From assembly GCA_030625775.1 (NCBI GenBank), contig DAOUQC010000038.1, positions 1-43,350 of the forward strand: a stretch of DNA of 43,350 nt, read 5' to 3'. The notes beneath the pieces were generated by a model, which saw nothing but the letters and a program-made list of their open reading frames with translations, did not search any database and had not been told where the DNA came from. Shown in pieces: positions 33,670-42,564 of the stretch; within the stretch, counting starts at the first letter, position 1, and each line of letters starts with the position of its first letter. A program made the position numbers and the translations under genes. The DNA comes from Verrucomicrobiota bacterium (GTDB taxonomy: Bacteria; Verrucomicrobiota; Verrucomicrobiia; Verrucomicrobiales; DEV007).

Positions 33670-34010
33670 AGGGCGTTTTCGGAATTAGATGAAGAGACCA
33701 CGGATTTTACAGATGACAGGCATTTTCAGGTAAGAGTGAGGCGATGGGAAAAGGCGGAAGGATGGAGCACCAGCTCAACAAGAGGTAAATAGGTAAATAA
33801 CTGTGATTTTTTTTAGACAAGATAAAATGAGTCCGGCGCTCCTGTTCTGTAAGTGGGCTGTGTTGTATTTTCCAGAGATGAATTGAAGAAGATGGCTTTG
33901 TTTGGAAGAGCTTGGAGTTTTTTCTTGAATCGCTGGAGACCTGTGGCAAAAGTGACGGCTGTCCGGCTAACGAGTTACGGCGAGTCAGTTGATGATATAT
34001 TAAAAACAAG
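33670..34010. other. 341-bp gap before the ABC operon
   Basis: No convincing gene. At 33697-33718 it holds ACCACGGATTTTACAGATGA, a degenerate reverse-orientation copy of the period-9 ATCCGTG repeat at 14912. It also holds a tandem AGGTAAAT pair near 33782-33798 and an eight-T run near 33809. The AT-rich TGATATATTAAAA just before 34011 could contain a -10 element for the ABC operon. No tRNA or other RNA was recognised. Confidence 0.5.
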
Positions 34011-34973
34011 ATGATCGAAGTTCGAAATCTCAGTAAACACTTTGGTGATAAAGTGGCAGTGGATCAGCTGTCATTCACTGTTAAAAAGGGTGAAGTGCTT
34101 GGTTTTCTCGGGCCGAATGGTGCGGGGAAATCAACGACGATGCGAATGATTACCGGTTATCTTCCGATGACGGGTGGCTCGGTGAACATCGGGGGAGCCG
34201 ATGTGGTTGAGGATGAACTGGCGGCGAAAAGCCGGATTGGCTACCTGCCCGAGAATGCGCCGCTTTACAACGATATGTCAGTTGATGGGTTTTTGCGTTT
34301 TGCCGCTGAGCTGCGCCAAGTGCCCGCTGGACAAATTACCGAGGCGGTGGACAAGGCGGTAGAGACTTGTTTTTTGCAGTCGGTGAGGCAGCAGAGCATT
34401 GATACTTTGTCGAAAGGCTACCGTCACCGCACTTGTCTGGCGCAATCGATCATTCATGACCCGGATGTATTGATTCTGGATGAACCCACCGATGGTTTGG
34501 ATCCCAATCAAAAACACGAAGCGCGGGAGTTGATTCGGCGGATGGGCGAAGACAAGGCGATTGTTTTTTCCACCCACATCCTTGAAGAAGTCGAAGCGGC
34601 CTGCACCCGAGCGATCATTATTGATGAGGGACGCATCGTTGCGGACGGTACTCCGGACGAGTTAAAGAATCAGGCCACACATGCCGGGGTCGTGGTGACG
34701 AGGTTAAAGGGCTTGGCCGGTTCGGGGATCAAACAGGAATTGGAGCGCTTGAGTGAGGCCGGATCTTTGAAAATCTGCGATTCGGGTGATGACAACATTT
34801 GTGCCCGGGTGGATCCGGCCAAGGGGAAATCGAGCGAGGATTTGTCTTCGGCGATTTTTCACATGGCAGTTGATAAAAATTTGACTGTGGAAGAGCTCAG
34901 AATTGAGGAAGGACGACTGGATGATGTATTCCGACAAGTGACTCAATCTGACACAGCTACAGGAAAAGCCTGA
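34011..34973 (+). CDS. ABC transporter ATP-binding protein (GldA-like)
   Basis: A 320-residue ATPase. Walker A is GPNGAGKST (about 41-49), the signature is a diverged LSKGYRHR, Walker B with D-loop is VLILDEPTDGLDPNQ, and the switch His is in STHILEEVEAAC. A C-terminal extension of about 90 residues follows the nucleotide-binding domain, as in ABC-2 exporters and GldA-like proteins. It is the first gene of a four-gene set with permease, GldG-like and DUF4340 proteins. In Bacteroidetes GldAFG are linked to gliding; in this phylum the role is unassigned, and gliding should not be assumed. Confidence 0.9.
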   Translation: MIEVRNLSKHFGDKVAVDQLSFTVKKGEVLGFLGPNGAGKSTTMRMITGYLPMTGGSVNIGGADVVEDELAAKSRIGYLPENAPLYNDMSVDGFLRFAAELRQVPAGQITEAVDKAVETCFLQSVRQQSIDTLSKGYRHRTCLAQSIIHDPDVLILDEPTDGLDPNQKHEARELIRRMGEDKAIVFSTHILEEVEAACTRAIIIDEGRIVADGTPDELKNQATHAGVVVTRLKGLAGSGIKQELERLSEAGSLKICDSGDDNICARVDPAKGKSSEDLSSAIFHMAVDKNLTVEELRIEEGRLDDVFRQVTQSDTATGKA

Positions 34974-35010
34974 TTTTAAACAAGTATTTCATTTGAACTG
35001 ACGACAGAAA

Positions 35011-35844
35011 ATGGGAAATGCAATTACCGCCGTTCTGCTTGATTTTGCACTGCCTGCCCTAGTGGTATCGGCAGTGTTTCTAGCGCTATTGAAATTTGTG
35101 ATGCCGCCTGCGGTGCGCACGGTGTTCAAGCGTGAAGTACGCAGCTATTTCATGTCACCGATTGCCTATGTGTGCGTGGTGACCTTTTTGCTGGTTTCGA
35201 ATGGGATTTCATTTTGGTTCGGCGGTGTTCTGGAGCGTGGGGAAGCGGATTTGTACATGTCCTATTTCCAGTATTTACCGTGGTTTTTCATCGTGGTGGC
35301 TCCTGCGGTGGGTATGCGTTTGTGGTCGGAGGAACAGCGCCTGGGCACGATGGAGTTGATGTTGACGATGCCGATTGCTCCCTGGCAGGCGATTGTGGGC
35401 AAATACCTGGCGGCCTCTGTGGTTTTGTTTTCGATGTTGGTGTTGTCCTTTCCAATCGTATTGACGGTAAATTATCTAGGCAGTCCTGACAACGGCGTGA
35501 TGTTGGCTGGATTTGTAGCGAGTCTGTTGGTGGCCTTGAGTTTTTTGTCGATCACCTCTCTGGTATCGGCCTTCACCCGCAGCCAGATTGTGGCCCTGCT
35601 GATTTCGATCGGCCTGTGTCTGTTTGTGTGGTTGGTGGGCTTACAGCCAGTGTCAGATTCCTTGTTGAAGTTATTTCCGTCGATGCCTTGGATTTCGAGT
35701 TTTGTATCCGGCTTGAGTGTGCTGACTCATTTTAATGAATTGAGTAAGGGTATCCTGGTGAGCCGGGATCTTATTTTCTTTTTGAGCTTTATTGTATTCT
35801 GCCTGTTTGGAACGGCAGTGGGATTGAGACTGAACCGATCCTGA
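35011..35844 (+). CDS. ABC-2 type transporter permease (GldF-like)
   Basis: A 277-residue membrane protein with about seven hydrophobic helices: one N-terminal helix, then the permease core starting at TVFKREVRSYFMSPIAYV, the typical opening of ABC-2/GldF permeases. WSEEQRLGTMELMLTMPIAPWQAIVGKY is the conserved coupling region facing the ATPase. The extra N-terminal helix (residues 1-31) is unusual; GldF-like proteins generally begin near the FKRE segment (residue 36 here). It lies 37 nt after the ATPase gene and 32 nt before the GldG-like gene. Confidence 0.88.
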   Translation: MGNAITAVLLDFALPALVVSAVFLALLKFVMPPAVRTVFKREVRSYFMSPIAYVCVVTFLLVSNGISFWFGGVLERGEADLYMSYFQYLPWFFIVVAPAVGMRLWSEEQRLGTMELMLTMPIAPWQAIVGKYLAASVVLFSMLVLSFPIVLTVNYLGSPDNGVMLAGFVASLLVALSFLSITSLVSAFTRSQIVALLISIGLCLFVWLVGLQPVSDSLLKLFPSMPWISSFVSGLSVLTHFNELSKGILVSRDLIFFLSFIVFCLFGTAVGLRLNRS

Positions 35845-35876
35845 TAAGAGAGAAAATTGAGTAGTATTTACCTGCC

Positions 35877-37847
35877 ATGAGCGAGTCCAATGATACAGCG
35901 GTAACCAACGCAAATGAAAAACCTCGTGAGAACCGAGTCCTCTACACTTTGGTGGGTGCGGCAGTGGTTTTTGTGATTGTGGTGTTGATCAATTACATCG
36001 CCGGATTTGTAAATCTACGTCTCGATTTGACGGAGAACAAAGTTTACACTTTGTCGGATGGCACCAAACGCATTCTCGATCGCATTGATACGCCAATTAC
36101 GATTCGTTATTATGTGACCGATGATGCAGGGGTGATGAGTCCGGCTGAGCGTACCTACGCACGCCGGATCGATGACTTTTTGACGGAATACAAAAAAGCC
36201 GCCAAGGGGCAGATCACGATCAAAAAATTGAATCCCGAACCAGACACCGATGCCGAGGATTCGGCGAGATTGGATGGAGTGGGACCGGGAATGTCACGCG
36301 AGACGGGGAATCAGGTTTATCTTGGTTTGGCGGTTGAATGTGTGGATCAGGTTGAGGTGTTGCCTTTTCTGGCAGCGCGTCCCGAGACTTTGCTGGAGTA
36401 TGACTTGTCACGTGCCATTGCGCGCGTGCATGACGCAAAAAAAGCCAAGGTGGTGGTGATGACTAGTCTCAAGGTGGCGGGTAGTGGAATGATGGGCGGG
36501 ATGATGGGACAGCAACGTCCACAGGAACCGTGGTTTTTTTATTCTGATATGCTGAAGGATTACGATGTACAGACGATCCCTATCAGTAGTAAAGAGATTC
36601 CAGAGGGCACGAATGTTTTGATCGTATTGCACCCCTATGACATCACTGATGAGGGGCAGTTTGCGATTGATCAGTATTTGCTGAAAGGCGGCAAGGTGAT
36701 GATTCTGGTGGATCCCAAATTATTTGCTGCTCGTTTCTTGAGTCCACCGCCCAATCCTCAAATGCCTCAACCGGGTGGTCCGGCTCCATCCTCGAATGTG
36801 GATAAGTTGTTTGCTGCCTGGGGGATAGAATTCAAGGCCAACGAAGTGTTGTTGGATATGACCTATCAGACACAGATTCGTGGAGGTGAATACGCCCCGA
36901 CGATTCTGTCGTTTTCCACTGATGCGCTGAACGATGATGATGCGATCACCAGTCACATGAGTGATATTTTCTGCATCATGCCGGGTGCCTTTTTGGGCGA
37001 ACCCAAAGAGGGAATCAATAAGGAGGTGCTATTGCATTCTTCCCGCTTGAATCAGTTGGTGAGCAGTTTTTCAGCAGACCCCACCCAGCAGGGCAACGTG
37101 GCCAACATGCGTGAAAACTTCAAGGAATCGGGTGAGGAGAGGGCTTTGATCATGCGCCTGAGCGGGGCTTTCCCCAGTGCTTTCCCCGATGGCGATCCTG
37201 CGGTAAAAAAGGATGAAGATGATGAAAAATCCGCTGATAAGAAGGCAGAAAAGAAAGAGCCAGAACCAGCTCCGTCGCTGAAAAAGAGTAAAAAAGACGG
37301 AGTGGTGCTGTTGTTTTCGGATGCCGATATGATTTACGACCAGTTCTGTGTGCAAAAGCAGGAAATTCTTGGGCAGACTTTTGTGCAGATGAGCAATGGC
37401 AATATCAGTCTGTTCCAGAATGCGGTGGAGCAGATGGCCGGTGACCCCGAATTGATCAATGTTCGCAGTCGCTCATCAGCCCGGCGTCCTTTTACCAAGC
37501 TTAATGAGATCCTGCGAAAATCAGAATCAAAATACATGGGCAAGGTGCGGGAACTGGAAGACGAACGCAGAGCGGCTGAAGCCCGTTTAAATGAAATCCA
37601 GGCAAACAAGCCCGAGGGGCAGGAGGCGATTTTGACGGAGGAACAACAAGCTGAAATCGAAAATTTCAAGGTCAAAGCGGTGGAGGCAAATAAGGAATTG
37701 CGGCAGGTTCGCAAGGATTTGCGCAGTGAGTTTGACTCGTTGCAGGCCTTGATCAAGATCGGCAATACCTTCGGCGTGGTACTGCTGGTGATCTTGGCAG
37801 GTATTTTGTTGTCACTGATTCGACGGGCTCGTACAGCGGCACGATAG
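35877..37847 (+). CDS. GldG-like ABC accessory protein (PF09822 type)
   Basis: A 656-residue protein anchored at both ends: a membrane helix at about 23-45 (TLVGAAVVFVIVVLINYIAG) and one at about 630-648 (FGVVLLVILAGILLSLI). After the first helix comes LRLDLTENKVYTLSDGTKRILDRIDTPITIRYY, the hallmark of the GldG/ABC_transp_aux family. The large periplasmic part has a DUF4350-like Rossmann segment (VLIVLHPYDITDEGQFAIDQYLLKGGKVMILVDP). A Met/Gly/Gln-rich loop (GMMGGMMGQQ) and a charged Lys/Glu insert (about 440-470) interrupt it, and a coiled coil (about 545-625) precedes the last helix. It works with the preceding ATPase and permease; the cargo is unknown. Confidence 0.88.
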   Translation: MSESNDTAVTNANEKPRENRVLYTLVGAAVVFVIVVLINYIAGFVNLRLDLTENKVYTLSDGTKRILDRIDTPITIRYYVTDDAGVMSPAERTYARRIDDFLTEYKKAAKGQITIKKLNPEPDTDAEDSARLDGVGPGMSRETGNQVYLGLAVECVDQVEVLPFLAARPETLLEYDLSRAIARVHDAKKAKVVVMTSLKVAGSGMMGGMMGQQRPQEPWFFYSDMLKDYDVQTIPISSKEIPEGTNVLIVLHPYDITDEGQFAIDQYLLKGGKVMILVDPKLFAARFLSPPPNPQMPQPGGPAPSSNVDKLFAAWGIEFKANEVLLDMTYQTQIRGGEYAPTILSFSTDALNDDDAITSHMSDIFCIMPGAFLGEPKEGINKEVLLHSSRLNQLVSSFSADPTQQGNVANMRENFKESGEERALIMRLSGAFPSAFPDGDPAVKKDEDDEKSADKKAEKKEPEPAPSLKKSKKDGVVLLFSDADMIYDQFCVQKQEILGQTFVQMSNGNISLFQNAVEQMAGDPELINVRSRSSARRPFTKLNEILRKSESKYMGKVRELEDERRAAEARLNEIQANKPEGQEAILTEEQQAEIENFKVKAVEANKELRQVRKDLRSEFDSLQALIKIGNTFGVVLLVILAGILLSLIRRARTAAR

Positions 37848-37887
37848 TGGCTGGAGCACATTACAAACAAGCAAGCAAAAGGGCGTC

Positions 37888-39390
37888 ATGGGAAAAAAGC
37901 AGCTTAAATATCTTCTTATTTTACTCGTTGTGATGGGGGCTGCGGCCTTGGCATTGAAGATGATGCAGTCAGGCAAAGTAGAGAAGTCCAGGAGTATTAC
38001 TGACCGGGAGGATCTGATCGCGGATTTCCCTATTAACGATGTGGCTGAAGTGGAAATTGCGGACGGGGCTTCTTCCGTGACTTTAAAGAAGGGGGATGGG
38101 GATGCTGGCTGGAGGGTGCTTGAGCGAGATGCTTACACGGCAAACTCAGAAACACTGGTAAAGTTTTTAAAAATGATCTGGGGCTTGAAAATCACCCAGA
38201 ATGTTCAAGTGGGAGAATCTCAATATGGTCGTTTGCATTTGTTGCCCTCGAGTGAAGGCAAGGAGAAAAAAGAGGGAGAGGTTGAGAAGACAATCTACTT
38301 CAAGGGAAAAGATGGTAAGGTTTTGAAAACCATCTACCTCGGCAAAGCCTATGAGCGGATGGAAAATAGTTCCAGCCCCCTTGGTGGAGGCCCGCGCATG
38401 AGCAAGGTGGCGCGTTATGTGAAGATTGCCGACGAGGATGGAGTTTTTCTGGTTGCAGAAACTTTTGACGCAGCTGATGCCGATCCGGCAAGATGGTTGG
38501 AGGAGAAGTTTTTCAAGATCGAGAATATCAAAGCGGTGGAGATCAAGTCAGATAAAAAAGAGGAGGACTGGAAGCTGACACGTAACAAATCCGAGGAGGA
38601 CTTTATTTTGGTTGATGCCAAAAAAGAAGAGAAGTATGACGCGACTCGAGCCAATGCGATGAAAAATGCCTTCTCAAGTCCACGCTTTGAGGATGTGATT
38701 GTGGGTGAGGCGGCAGTGAAAAAGCCAGGTAAGACAACCTTTCTGATCGATACCTTAGCGGGTTTTCACTATGTCGTTAAAGTCGGCGAGAAGAGTGATT
38801 TGAATGAGTATTTTCTGACAGTTGATGTCAGTGCCAAGTTGGATGACAAACGAGAGGCAGTGAAGGGCGAGAGCGAGGAGGACAAAAAGAAAAATGATGA
38901 AGCCTTTGCGACGGCAGTCGAGGCGCAAAAGGAGAAACTTGCGTTTGAGAAAACCCTGTCGGGTAAAGTATTCAAGGTACGCTCTTATGTGGTCGATTCG
39001 ATCAACAAGAAGCGTGCGGATTTGATGAAACAAGACAAGCCTGCGGGCGGGGCTCCGGGAGCAGGGATGCCTGGTGGTTTGCCCGGCGGTGGGGCGGGAG
39101 GTTTGCCTCCGGGTTTTAAATTGCCACCAGGATTCAAGATGCCTGCCGGCATGCAAATGCCGGGCGGACATCCTTCGGTGAAAAAGCCAGCGGTTTCAGC
39201 TCCAACTCCAGCCCCGAAAGTCAAGGCGCCGGAAGTCAAAAAAGATGCGGTCAAGAAGCCTGAAGTGAAAGCTGCTGGAGATCAGAAACCTGCAGCTAAA
39301 AAAGAGGCGAAGCCTGCACCTCCTGAGGAGGTGAAGAAAAAAACAACGGATGGAGCGGAAAAACCTGCTCCGAAAAAGAGCGGGGAGTAA
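37888..39390 (+). CDS. DUF4340 protein with Gly/Pro/Met-rich and Lys/Ala/Pro-rich tail
   Basis: A 500-residue protein with one N-terminal membrane anchor (about 5-24) and a periplasmic DUF4340 repeat region (VAEVEIADGASSVTLKKGDGDAGWRV; IKAVEIKSDKKEEDWKLTRN; two similar beta units). It is the usual fourth partner of the GldA/F/G-like set. The last 115 residues are low complexity: first PGGLPGGGAGGLPPGFKLPP-type Gly/Pro/Met segments, then a Lys-Pro-Ala-rich tail ending KPAPKKSGE. The tail has no recognised domain and may bind cell wall or partners. There are 40 nt between it and the preceding gene. Confidence 0.85.
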   Translation: MGKKQLKYLLILLVVMGAAALALKMMQSGKVEKSRSITDREDLIADFPINDVAEVEIADGASSVTLKKGDGDAGWRVLERDAYTANSETLVKFLKMIWGLKITQNVQVGESQYGRLHLLPSSEGKEKKEGEVEKTIYFKGKDGKVLKTIYLGKAYERMENSSSPLGGGPRMSKVARYVKIADEDGVFLVAETFDAADADPARWLEEKFFKIENIKAVEIKSDKKEEDWKLTRNKSEEDFILVDAKKEEKYDATRANAMKNAFSSPRFEDVIVGEAAVKKPGKTTFLIDTLAGFHYVVKVGEKSDLNEYFLTVDVSAKLDDKREAVKGESEEDKKKNDEAFATAVEAQKEKLAFEKTLSGKVFKVRSYVVDSINKKRADLMKQDKPAGGAPGAGMPGGLPGGGAGGLPPGFKLPPGFKMPAGMQMPGGHPSVKKPAVSAPTPAPKVKAPEVKKDAVKKPEVKAAGDQKPAAKKEAKPAPPEEVKKKTTDGAEKPAPKKSGE

Positions 39391-39416
39391 GGGCGCGGGA
39401 ACCTCGTTTCACTTTC

Positions 39417-40274
39417 TTACTTGGACAGCTTGATAGCTGTTGTCGTCAGGCGTTCGCAGGCGACGGAAAGGTATTCTTCATCGATTTCGAAGCCGATGAA
39501 GTGATCAACGTTTTGCAGCTTGGCGGCCGATGCCGAGTGGCCGATGCCAAGGAAGGGGTCGAGCATGGTTGTTTGTCCGGGAGTACTGCCGTGCAGTTTG
39601 ATGCATTTCTCTGCCAGTTCGATCGGGAAGGTAGCGGGGTGGGGGCGTTCACCTTTGCGGCTTTTGATGGTTTTGTAGGGCACAAACCAGTTGTTGCCAC
39701 GGCAGCGTTTGTCTTTTCCCTCGGTGTGCCCCCAGCGGGCAATGTTGCTTTTGTGGGTGTAGGGCACACCGACAGCCAGCCGTTCGAGAGTGTTGTCACC
39801 GCTTTTGGTGAGATGAAAGAGATACTCGTGGCAGTCGGTGATATAGCGTTTGGAGTTAATGGGCTTGAAATGGCCGGCCGAAAGGTGGGGTATATCAGGG
39901 GTCTTTACCGAGATTGATTTGATCCAGTGCAGGGTATTCTGTAAAACAAAGAGATCCCGCAAACGCAATACCAGTTCGTGTGGCATGTAGGGTTGTTTAG
40001 GTGAACCTGCGACGTTGAGGAAGAGGGCTCCATCATCCTTGAGCACACGTTTTACTGCAGCGGCCCAGTCCCAGGACCAGCTGAGGTATTCCTCGGGGGT
40101 GCGCTGATCTTCATATTTGGAATACTTGATACCGAGATTGTAGGGGGGGGAGGTGACAACCAGATCAACGGATTTTTCAGGAATTTGTGAGAGTCCGACG
40201 ATGCAGTCACCGAGATACAAGTCCAGCCGGGTGGCAGAAGGTTGCGGGGGAAATAAACTGGAGTCAGGGTTCAT
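39417..40274 (-). CDS. Solitary beta-class DNA methyltransferase (N4/N6 type)
   Basis: About 285 residues from the ATG at 40274; an ATG at 40370 would add 32 residues of uncertain worth. Motif IV, VVTSPPYNLG (TSPPY at 41-45), precedes motif I, DPFLGIGHSA (239-245), so the order is beta class and the product is N6-methyladenine or N4-methylcytosine. The region before motif I (RPHPATFPIELAEKCIKLH) is the conserved HP-x-FP motif X. No restriction endonuclease or specificity gene lies nearby, so it is an orphan. An eight-base G run on the plus strand (40143-40150) is C8 in the gene and encodes the Pro-Pro of SPPY, so a slip would abolish the active site and shift the frame. Confidence 0.9.
   Translation of the reverse strand: MNPDSSLFPPQPSATRLDLYLGDCIVGLSQIPEKSVDLVVTSPPYNLGIKYSKYEDQRTPEEYLSWSWDWAAAVKRVLKDDGALFLNVAGSPKQPYMPHELVLRLRDLFVLQNTLHWIKSISVKTPDIPHLSAGHFKPINSKRYITDCHEYLFHLTKSGDNTLERLAVGVPYTHKSNIARWGHTEGKDKRCRGNNWFVPYKTIKSRKGERPHPATFPIELAEKCIKLHGSTPGQTTMLDPFLGIGHSASAAKLQNVDHFIGFEIDEEYLSVACERLTTTAIKLSK
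40143..40150. repeat. G8/C8 homopolymer in DNA methyltransferase motif IV
   Basis: Eight consecutive G on the plus strand read as T-CCCCCCCC on the coding strand, in codons TCC CCC CCC of the TSPPY motif. Confidence 0.9.
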
Positions 40275-40363
40275 CGGGTAAAAGTTGGCCGAGCCAGAAG
40301 AATCAGCAAGACAGTGGCACGGATCTGTCAAAAGGTAAGCAAAATGAGTTCCGGCATTTTTGT

Positions 40364-40412
40364 TTGACAATTAAAACAAGTGTTTTAAACGTGTAATTGA
40401 AACAACTGTTTT
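40364..40412 (+). promoter_or_regulatory. TetR promoter with two operator palindromes
   Basis: A TTGACA -35 hexamer (40364-40369) is followed by the palindrome TTAAAACA-AG-TGTTTTAA (40371-40388, 8-bp perfect arms). A second, AAACA-AC-TGTTT (40400-40411), lies 26 bp centre to centre downstream, just before the TetR start at 40421. The sites share AAACA-NN-TGTTT and would block the promoter, as expected for autoregulation. The -10 element is not clear; TTTTAA inside the first palindrome is a candidate. Confidence 0.65.
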
Positions 40413-40420
40413 ACTTATAG

Positions 40421-41104
40421 ATGGCATCACCTGAAAGCAATAGTGCGGAAGCTTCCGATACCCGGGATCGTGTGATCGATGCGGCTGAGAAGCTGTTTGC
40501 AGAGCAGGGGTTTGAGGCGGTCTCGTTGCGACAAATTACGGCCCAGGCCGACGTGAACCTGGCTGCGGTGAATTATTATTTTGGCTCGAAAGAGGGGCTG
40601 ATCGTCGAGGTGATGGCTCGTGTGGTGGGGCCGATCAATGAAAGGCGTCTGGTGATGCTGGATGAGGCCGAGTCCGAAGCTGGAGGTGAAGCGGTTGAAG
40701 TGAAACGTATTTTGGAAGCAGTGTTTTTGCCTTTGATGGCTTCGATGAATGAGTCTGAGCATTCCAGGAAGGTGATGCTGAAGCTGGCGGGTCGCTGCAT
40801 GAGTGAAACGGGTAGTGAGATGCCGGAAGTGGTAGGGCGGCTTTTTCGTGAGGTGGCGGATCGTTTTTGTGCGGCTTTGTCTCGCGCTTTGCCACATCTT
40901 GCGGAGGCTGAAGTTTACTGGCGTATGCATTTTACCATTGGAGCCATGTTGTATGCATTGAATCAGCATGAGACTTTGGTATTGCTTTCAAACGGCCGGG
41001 TGGAGGCAGACGACGCTGAGAAAGCGTTGCAGGAATTGGTAGCATTTACGGCGGGTGGTTTGTGTGCGGAAAATGTCTCGTGCGGAAAGGGGGCTGGAAA
41101 ATGA
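40421..41104 (+). CDS. TetR/AcrR family transcriptional repressor of the efflux operon
   Basis: A 227-residue regulator. The N-terminal TetR DNA-binding domain is complete: DRVIDAAEKLFAEQGFEAVSLRQITAQADVNLAAVNYYFGSKEGLI, with the helix-turn-helix at about 34-56. The C-terminal ligand domain (about 75-215) resembles the CecR-like type. The stop overlaps the next ATG (ATGA), so it is translated with the outer membrane factor gene and likely represses itself and the whole efflux operon through the two palindromes upstream. The inducer is unknown. Confidence 0.9.
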   Translation: MASPESNSAEASDTRDRVIDAAEKLFAEQGFEAVSLRQITAQADVNLAAVNYYFGSKEGLIVEVMARVVGPINERRLVMLDEAESEAGGEAVEVKRILEAVFLPLMASMNESEHSRKVMLKLAGRCMSETGSEMPEVVGRLFREVADRFCAALSRALPHLAEAEVYWRMHFTIGAMLYALNQHETLVLLSNGRVEADDAEKALQELVAFTAGGLCAENVSCGKGAGK

Positions 41105-42564
41105 AGTCTCTGAAAGGTCTAACTTTAAGTCTGGCTGTCTTTTCGGTGGCGTGTGCAGGTACTTCGCCGGATTCGAATAAAGGGAAACTCGGAGTGGATG
41201 TGGCTGATCACTATCAGGCGGGAGAGCGCCAAGGGCGACCGCTGTCTGACATTCGTTGGATTGAGACTTTTGGCGATAGCAAGCTCAACGGATTGGTTAA
41301 GGAAGCAGAGAAAAACAACCGTGATATCGCCGCGGCCGTGGCCAACATTGATATCGCCCTTGCCAGAGCCCGGGAGGCGGGCAGCGATCTGTATCCGCAT
41401 CTGCAAGGTCTGACTACCGGGCGCCGGGCCAAGCAGAATTTTATCGGTTTACCGCTAGGTCCGGGAGGGGGATCTGATTCGGTGTTGAGTAGTTTGAGCA
41501 ATGACTTTGGTGTGTCGCTGGACATGAGCTGGGAGTTGGATTTGTGGGGGCGGGTGAGAGCCGGGCAATCGGCTTCGCTGGCAGAATTGGAAGCTACGCA
41601 GGCTGACCGGGCTTCGATCGAATTGTCGATAGGCGGCCAGACCGCCAAGGCATGGTTTGCTTTGATAGAAGCCCGCCAGCAGCAGGATCTGGCAAAGCGA
41701 ACTGTTGAGATTTTTGGTAATACTGAAAAAACCTTGAGAAATCAATTTGAGTTGGGTGCGGGTGATAATCAGAAGGGGTTGGCCGCCCAGTTGCGCCTGG
41801 CGATGTCTGACCGGGCAGCCGCCCGGGAGGCCTTGGTTCGACGGGAGCAGCAGGCTGAGCAGATCAGCCGCCAATTGGAGATTTTATTGGGACGCTATCC
41901 GCGTGGTGAGGTGGACTCAGGACTGAAATTGCCTGGTATGCCCAAAACTCCACCAGCAGGGATTCCAGCATCCTTATTGGATAGGCGTCCGGATTTGGTG
42001 GCTTCCGAGCGTCGCCTGGCGGCAACGGACAAACGCATCCTTGAGGCCAAGTTGAGTTTGCTGCCGAGGATTTCGCTGACCGGATCGGCAGGGCAAACCA
42101 GTGCCGATTTGGCTAATATTCTGGACAACAATTTGAGCGTTTGGAGTTTTGCGGGCCGGGCGGCACAGCCGATTTTTCAAGGAGGGCAGATTCTGGAAGC
42201 GATCAATGTGCGCAAGGGGGAGGCCAAGCGCTCTTTGGCTGACTTTGAAAAAACGGCTTTGGTGGCTTTTCAGGAAGTTGAAGATACTCTGGCTGCAGAA
42301 CGCTTTTTGAATCAGAGGGAACAAGCTCTGGTGGAATCAGCGAGCTTGGCAAGTGATGCCTATAAAACCGCAGACGAAGAGTATGCTAATGGTGTGGGGG
42401 ATGTGCTGACGATGTTGACTTCCCAGCGTCAGATGGTGTTGCGAGAATCAGAGCGTTTGCTGATTCGTCGGCTGCGTTTGGACAATCGGGTCAACTTGCA
42501 TTTGGCTCTGGGTGGGGATTTTCGAGAGCGGCCAGTCAGGAAATCAGTAGTCAGTAGTCAGTAG
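41101..42564 (+). CDS. NodT/TolC-type outer membrane efflux lipoprotein
   Basis: A 487-residue outer membrane factor. The ATG at 41101 is embedded in the ATGA overlap. The signal sequence ends in a lipobox-like FSVAC (Cys17 or so), so it is probably a lipoprotein of the NodT group. The two TolC repeats each have long amphipathic helices and conserved segments: WIETFGDSKLNGLVKEAEKNN, ANIDIALARAREAGSDLYP, DMSWELDLWGRVRAG, SLLDRRPDLVASERRLAATDKRILEAKLSLLP and QPIFQGGQI. It forms the outer channel of a tripartite pump with the adaptor that follows. Its last codons and stop lie in a TCAGTAG tandem repeat. Confidence 0.92.
   Translation: MKSLKGLTLSLAVFSVACAGTSPDSNKGKLGVDVADHYQAGERQGRPLSDIRWIETFGDSKLNGLVKEAEKNNRDIAAAVANIDIALARAREAGSDLYPHLQGLTTGRRAKQNFIGLPLGPGGGSDSVLSSLSNDFGVSLDMSWELDLWGRVRAGQSASLAELEATQADRASIELSIGGQTAKAWFALIEARQQQDLAKRTVEIFGNTEKTLRNQFELGAGDNQKGLAAQLRLAMSDRAAAREALVRREQQAEQISRQLEILLGRYPRGEVDSGLKLPGMPKTPPAGIPASLLDRRPDLVASERRLAATDKRILEAKLSLLPRISLTGSAGQTSADLANILDNNLSVWSFAGRAAQPIFQGGQILEAINVRKGEAKRSLADFEKTALVAFQEVEDTLAAERFLNQREQALVESASLASDAYKTADEEYANGVGDVLTMLTSQRQMVLRESERLLIRRLRLDNRVNLHLALGGDFRERPVRKSVVSSQ

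Noticed and set aside
33707-34009. 100-codon minus-strand frame in the gap before the ABC operon
   Set aside because: Ser/Leu/Pro-rich translation without motifs, overlapping the expected promoter of the plus-strand operon and a degenerate repeat.
34011-39390. Gliding-motility machinery
   Set aside because: The four genes resemble GldA/F/G plus DUF4340, but no other gliding gene (gldJKLMN, sprA) is present. This ABC module is widespread in non-gliding bacteria.
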